Below are positions 5,196-8,456 of a stretch of DNA of 8,456 bases, piece after piece (the first letter of the stretch is position 1; the number at the start of each line of letters is the position of its first letter). The stretch comes from DATAEU01 sp046724395. Lineage in GTDB: Bacteria; Actinomycetota; UBA4738; HRBIN12. A program made the translations under genes and the position numbers. The stretch covers positions 1 through 8,456 of the forward strand of contig JBKOWM010000096.1 of NCBI GenBank assembly GCA_046724395.1. Direction: 5' to 3'. Below the pieces are notes generated by a model, which did not search any database, was not told the DNA's origin, and worked only from the letters and a program-made list of their open reading frames with translations.

Positions 5196-7322
5196 TCAGC
5201 CGATGTCGACGCGCTTCAGCCCGTCGGTCGCTGCTATCCAGATCGCGCCCGTACCCTCGTCGAACGCAATGTCCGTGTACATGGAGTCGATGGGAGGCAC
5301 CGAGGAACGGAACGTTCCGTCTTGGAGCCTAACGGGATGGATGAGTCCATCGACGTCGTATCCGGAGAACCAGACCCCTTCCGCCGTCACGGCAAGAACC
5401 GCGGACACGTTCCCGGGCAGCGCGATCGGCGCCGACATCGCGTTGGTCGTCGCGTCGATCTCCCGCGCCACCCAGGCCTCCGGCTTGTGGAGAGAGTCGT
5501 TGACTCCGTCGGCCGGAGCGGTCACCCACACCGCGTCTGCCCCCGCTGCAACGCTGAACGCCGAGACCGGAAACACCGCGCTGAGCGAATTCGCGACGGG
5601 GTCGATGCGCAGAAGGTCGGCTCCCCGTTCCTCGCTTGGTCCGGTGAGGTTCACGCCGGCCACCCACACCGCTCCTGCTCCGATGGCGATCTCGTCGTCG
5701 TACCCCGAAAGGCCTTCGAGCGGGATCGTCGCCACGACCTCACTCGTCTGCGGGTCGACCCGTACGAGCGAGGCCAGGTTCTGCTGGCCCTGGTCGGATC
5801 GGTCTTGGAAGACTTCGACCCAGACCGCCTCATCGTTCGCCGCGATGGCGCTCACCCCGTCTCCCGGTAGCGCGACTCGCCCGGTCACCTCGTTCGTGGT
5901 GGCGTCGACCTGCTGGATCACGCCGGATCGTGGAAACCCGACCCAGACCGCTTCGCCGCCGGCCGCCACGTACCAAGGATCGGGGTCGAGCGGCGTCGAA
6001 GCGAGAGCCTGGCCCGTCTCCGGCTCGATTCTGACCAGGGCGTCGGAGCCGGTTTCGCCCGTCGACGCAAGGGCCCAGACCTCGCCCGCACCGATACCAA
6101 TCCTGCTTGCCGCGAGTCCGCCCGGGAGCCTCACGTCCGATACGAGGGGACTCTCGGGCGAGGGGGGAGGCGAGGAGGGCTCAGCAGGTACAGGCAGCCA
6201 GGCAGGGAATAGCCCCCCCACGCCTGTCGAGGTCGCGGTCGCCGGATCTTCACTAACCGTCGCGACGTAGATGAGGGGCGGATCGGCCCTTGCGCTGGGA
6301 ACGTTCACCCAGGCAGTGAATGCGATCCGCCGACCGTCGATGGACCAGGTGGTGGAGTCCGTGAAGACGTCGGTTTCGCTGTCGCATCCAAGAGCCTCGC
6401 AGGAGACGAGCTCTCTGGGCTGGCCGCCATCCGCGTCGATCGTGAAGATGGCCCCCTCCGTCGCGAATGCGAGCTGCAATCCATCCGGTGACCAGCTGAG
6501 CCCTCGAACCTCGCCGTTGTCATCGGGGCTTCCCTGCGTTGGCGCCGGGAACCGAGCGATCAAAGTCGCGTCGCCGCTCGGGGCGACTTTCAGGATCTCG
6601 TAGGCAGGCGGCTCGTCCGAGTCACCGATGATCCATCGGATGAAGGCGATCGCATCACCGTTCGGGGACCACACCGGCTCCTCATCGATGTGAATCGTCG
6701 GCGGGCCGGCAGACGTGAGTCGCCTCGGATGACCTCCGTCGACACCGGCGACGTAGATTCCGCCACCATCGCCGTATGCGGCGAAGGCGATCTCGGATCC
6801 GTCGGGCGACCACGCCGGGTCGCCTACAGGATTGCGGGGGTCCAGCCTGGTGCCCGAGATCTCTCCTCTGTTCGCCCCATCGGCATCCATCACGCCGATC
6901 ACATAGGACGTGGGATCGCCGGGCTCACGGAGCGCGAACGCGAGCCTTGAGCCGTCCGGCGACGGGGCCGGCTGCTCTTCGCTCGCCGGCGTGTCCGTGA
7001 GCTGGCGAACATCCGACCCGTCCGGGTGCATCGAGAACAGGTCCATCTGCGCGTCCCCGCCGCCACCCGAGAAGACGATGCGCCCAGCACCCGGGGCCGT
7101 CAGCGGACGGTTAGGTTCGTCACCGGTGAAGGCACGGATGACAACCAGGGTGCCCGCAGCCGCCACGCCGAGCGCCACGATCGCCGCGAGCAGACGGCGG
7201 GCGGGTGGCAGTGGACCGGGCCCCTCCGGCTCGCCGCCCGGTTCTCTTTTCCGGATGTCAGGCCAGAGGTCCGGCGTGGCGAGCTCGTCGATGACATGCA
7301 GGCGTTCGACCTTGCTAGGCAT
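5196..7322 (-). CDS. Single-pass membrane protein with two beta-propellers, partner of ECF sigma factor
   Basis: A 708-residue protein. Residues 1-41 should be cytosolic, 42-64 form one membrane helix, and the rest should lie outside the membrane. The first propeller (about 80-375) has TolB/PD40 repeats: SPDG-x-x-LAF at 121, 172, 219 (SPNG), 278 and 327 (SIDG). A Pro/Ser-rich linker (377-398) leads to a second propeller (about 405-708) with repeated 'IGAGAVWVAG' strands near 409, 451, 491, 545, 590, 641 and 684, of the Vgb/YVTN-like type. ATG 7322 overlaps the sigma stop by 8 bp and has GGAGGAG four bases upstream, so the two are translationally coupled. The position suggests a membrane regulator of the sigma factor. 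However, the short cytosolic tail (LHVIDELATPDLWPDI) has no HxxxCxxC zinc anti-sigma motif, so that role is inferred. Two cysteines (308, 313) may form a disulfide. Confidence 0.9.
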   Translation of the reverse strand: MPSKVERLHVIDELATPDLWPDIRKREPGGEPEGPGPLPPARRLLAAIVALGVAAAGTLVVIRAFTGDEPNRPLTAPGAGRIVFSGGGGDAQMDLFSMHPDGSDVRQLTDTPASEEQPAPSPDGSRLAFALREPGDPTSYVIGVMDADGANRGEISGTRLDPRNPVGDPAWSPDGSEIAFAAYGDGGGIYVAGVDGGHPRRLTSAGPPTIHIDEEPVWSPNGDAIAFIRWIIGDSDEPPAYEILKVAPSGDATLIARFPAPTQGSPDDNGEVRGLSWSPDGLQLAFATEGAIFTIDADGGQPRELVSCEALGCDSETDVFTDSTTWSIDGRRIAFTAWVNVPSARADPPLIYVATVSEDPATATSTGVGGLFPAWLPVPAEPSSPPPSPESPLVSDVRLPGGLAASRIGIGAGEVWALASTGETGSDALVRIEPETGQALASTPLDPDPWYVAAGGEAVWVGFPRSGVIQQVDATTNEVTGRVALPGDGVSAIAANDEAVWVEVFQDRSDQGQQNLASLVRVDPQTSEVVATIPLEGLSGYDDEIAIGAGAVWVAGVNLTGPSEERGADLLRIDPVANSLSAVFPVSAFSVAAGADAVWVTAPADGVNDSLHKPEAWVAREIDATTNAMSAPIALPGNVSAVLAVTAEGVWFSGYDVDGLIHPVRLQDGTFRSSVPPIDSMYTDIAFDEGTGAIWIAATDGLKRVDIG

Positions 7323-7869
7323 CGCGCTCCTCCAGCAGGCGGCGGAGGCGTCGACGGCCCTGGCTTACGTGCACTCGCACGGTCGCCTGGGCGACCCCCA
7401 AGATCCGCGCCACATCGTTGGTGGGAAGGTCCGCGTAGTCGCGGAGGATCACCGCAGCTCGCTGCTTGCGCGAGAGCGCCCTGAGCGCCCGCAACACATC
7501 GGAGATCGGCTCGGGCATCTCGTACGTCAAGTCGCTGAGGTAATCGATCGCTCGCCGCCCTTTCTTCAGCTCGCCAGCGGCGATCCGAAACGTGCTTCGC
7601 CAAAGCCACGACCGCGGGTCGCGGACCGCGGCCCCTCGAGCAAGGACCTGTGCGAAGGCCTCTGATACCGCGTCGCTGGCGACCTCAGGATCGCCGCAAT
7701 ACGCCATCACGGCGCGCCAGAGCTTGCCACCCTCCGTCCGGTACAGGCGCTCCACCTCCTGCTCTCGGTCGCGGCTCGTCTCCACGCTCAAGCGTGTGCT
7801 CGACCCCACACCCTGATAGGAAGCGCTGGAGGCGGAATCGCGTAGGGCCGATCTCGACGTGCGCCGCAT
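7315..7869 (-). CDS. ECF-family RNA polymerase sigma factor
   Basis: Sigma-70 family member limited to regions 2 and 4, as in ECF sigma factors. From ATG 7869 it has 184 residues. Region 2 covers about 38-103 (QEVERLYRTEGGKLW, DAVSEAFAQVLARG, PRSWLWRSTFRIAAGEL). Region 4 covers about 124-181, with LRALSRKQRAAVILRDY and the helix-turn-helix from DVARILGVAQ to TVRVHVSQG. The start is not certain: ATG 7926 and GTG 7785 are in the same frame. The first 30 residues after 7869 are Ser-rich and not family-like, so GTG 7785 is possible. I prefer 7869 because a GGAAC-type promoter would place the transcript start on it. The stop overlaps the propeller gene. The two form one operon in which the sigma factor probably drives its own transcription and answers to an extracytoplasmic signal. 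Confidence 0.93.
   Translation of the reverse strand: MRRTSRSALRDSASSASYQGVGSSTRLSVETSRDREQEVERLYRTEGGKLWRAVMAYCGDPEVASDAVSEAFAQVLARGAAVRDPRSWLWRSTFRIAAGELKKGRRAIDYLSDLTYEMPEPISDVLRALRALSRKQRAAVILRDYADLPTNDVARILGVAQATVRVHVSQGRRRLRRLLEERDA
7327..7333 (-). promoter_or_regulatory. Ribosome binding site of the propeller gene
   Basis: GGAGGAG on the minus strand, four bases before ATG 7322 and inside the last codons of the sigma gene. It fixes the start and supports translational coupling. Confidence 0.75.
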
Positions 7870-7905
7870 GACCAGCTGACCTGGCGGCGAACACCGTGGT
7901 TCCCC
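7870..7905 (-). promoter_or_regulatory. Candidate ECF-type autoregulated promoter
   Basis: On the minus strand, GGAACC (7903-7898) matches the common ECF -35 core GGAAC. After 17 bases comes GTCAGC (7880-7875), a possible ECF -10 (GTC core). Transcription would then begin at or next to ATG 7869. The -35 is good and the -10 weak. Confidence 0.35.
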
Positions 7906-8334
7906 AGCCAAATCCAAACGCAACATCTCTCGATGCCGGGCCTCGACGGGGACGTCGCGGCTGTAATCGAGGAGGCTGGCGGCTGGGCGTTCGTGTTCGG
8001 TGGGTCTGCGACCGCGGCGCCCTCACCAGAGCCGGACAGTCCTGCCCGCCGACCCGACCATGCCTTTCGGGCGGAGCCTAGAACGCGCTCGCGAGTCGCG
8101 CTCAGCACCGCAAGAGCTGGTCGCCAGTTATCTGAGACAGCAGTTGCGGCAGGCACTTTGGCTCGGACGCAGGCCCGCCCACGGCGCTCCGTCTACGCAC
8201 AAGGAGCGTTATCCGCGGATCTCGAGGGTGGCGGGCCGTCTGTTTGAGGGGGAGGAAGCGGTCCTCCACGTGATGGGTTAGGAGGGAGATTCGAAACGGC
8301 ACCCCTGCTTCGAAGCGCAACATGTACGGGAAAG
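7906..8334 (+). other. Non-coding stretch without a recognised gene
   Basis: Frames are open on both strands (for example 7933-8247 and 8000-8281 on +, 8102-8323 on -). Their products are Arg/Ala/Pro-rich, resemble no family I know, and mostly lack ribosome binding sites. This is what GC-rich DNA gives by chance. The least unlikely is 8000-8281, with a helical stretch reading ELVASYLRQQLRQALWLG. I see no RNA gene here. Confidence 0.4.
8307..8316 (+). repeat. Perfect 10-bp palindrome
   Basis: GCTTCGAAGC is self-complementary. A related ATTCGAAA lies at 8289-8296. It sits 72 bases upstream of the start at 8388, so it could be a protein-binding site, although a 10-bp palindrome can also arise by chance. 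Confidence 0.3.
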
Positions 8335-8348
8335 GTGACCGGCGTCAC
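8335..8348 (+). promoter_or_regulatory. Inverted repeat, candidate operator
   Basis: GTGAC (8335-8339) and GTCAC (8344-8348) are perfect inverted arms around CGGC. The site ends 26 bases before the proposed -10 of the gene at 8388, just upstream of the -35 position, where an activator or repressor would act. Confidence 0.4.
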
Positions 8349-8374
8349 GCGGCCGTGAATGAGCCGCCTTGATC

Positions 8375-8387
8375 TAACGTTCACTAG
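8375..8387 (+). promoter_or_regulatory. Candidate -10 element, leaderless start for gene at 8388
   Basis: TAACGT (8375-8380) fits TANNNT and is followed seven bases later by ATG 8388. No Shine-Dalgarno sequence is present. This is the arrangement of a leaderless mRNA. The -35 position reads GCCGTG and is poor. Confidence 0.4.
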
Positions 8388-8456
8388 ATGGATGTCGACT
8401 GGGCACGAACGCTCACCGTCTGGGGTGTCGTCGTTCTGGCCGTCCTAGCCGTCCTC
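8388..8456 (+). CDS. Start of a membrane or exported protein, 3' end outside window
   Basis: Twenty-three codons from ATG 8388 run to the window edge: M-D-V-D-W-A-R-T-L-T followed by VWGVVVLAVLAVL. A hydrophobic stretch so close to the N-terminus, after one Arg, indicates a signal anchor or first membrane helix. The family cannot be told from this length. It is divergent from the sigma operon but 518 bases away, with its own candidate operator and -10 element. Confidence 0.6.
   Translation, partial: MDVDWARTLTVWGVVVLAVLAVL

Noticed and set aside
5173..6270. 365-codon open frame on the + strand
   Set aside because: It lies wholly antisense to the propeller gene, has Ser/Thr/Pro-rich low-information content and resembles no family; it mirrors the codon bias of the real gene.
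8102..8323. 73-codon minus-strand frame
   Set aside because: No ribosome binding site seen, no family resemblance, and competing frames on the other strand are equally open.

Overview
The window is GC-rich DNA, most likely from an uncultured Actinomycetota or Chloroflexota-type soil or freshwater bacterium. This is inferred from base composition, the ECF sigma/propeller pair, the NarL-class kinase and the LigC/LigD-type ligase relics; no marker gene here fixes the lineage. Few genes look intact, and much of the rest is gene debris, so the region reads as an eroding accessory segment.

Left part (1-2430). The window opens inside a glyceraldehyde-3-phosphate dehydrogenase gene (+) that ends at 899. 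Facing it is a decayed calcineurin-like metallophosphoesterase (-, 944-1384) that lacks its N-terminal metal-binding half and apparently an internal block. A small intact-looking gene of unknown function with a PH-like pattern follows (+, 1501-1962). From 1963 to about 2430 there is no intact gene, only fragments packed end to end: a possible Walker B piece of a ComM-type ATPase (+), the N-terminal part of an ATP-dependent DNA ligase with two frameshifts (+), and the N-terminus of a DHFR/RibD-like protein (-).

Middle (2435-5195). A large membrane histidine kinase (-) has no response regulator beside it. Just beyond its start lies the C-terminal OB-fold part of an ATP-dependent DNA ligase, again on the + strand and again frameshifted. 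The kinase block thus sits between the two ends of what may once have been one ligase gene. A 19-20 bp tandem duplication and a degenerate Met-like tRNA 3' half follow.

Right part (5196-8456). A two-gene minus-strand operon encodes an ECF sigma factor and, overlapping it by 8 bp, a single-pass membrane protein with two extracytoplasmic beta-propellers. The second protein occupies the usual position of an anti-sigma factor, and the pair is the best candidate here for a little-described signalling system. Upstream of it are some 460 bp without a recognised gene, then an inverted-repeat operator candidate and the start of a + strand membrane protein that leaves the window. Several starts have a -10-like hexamer 7-8 bases upstream and no Shine-Dalgarno sequence, which suggests leaderless transcripts; others have good ribosome binding sites.
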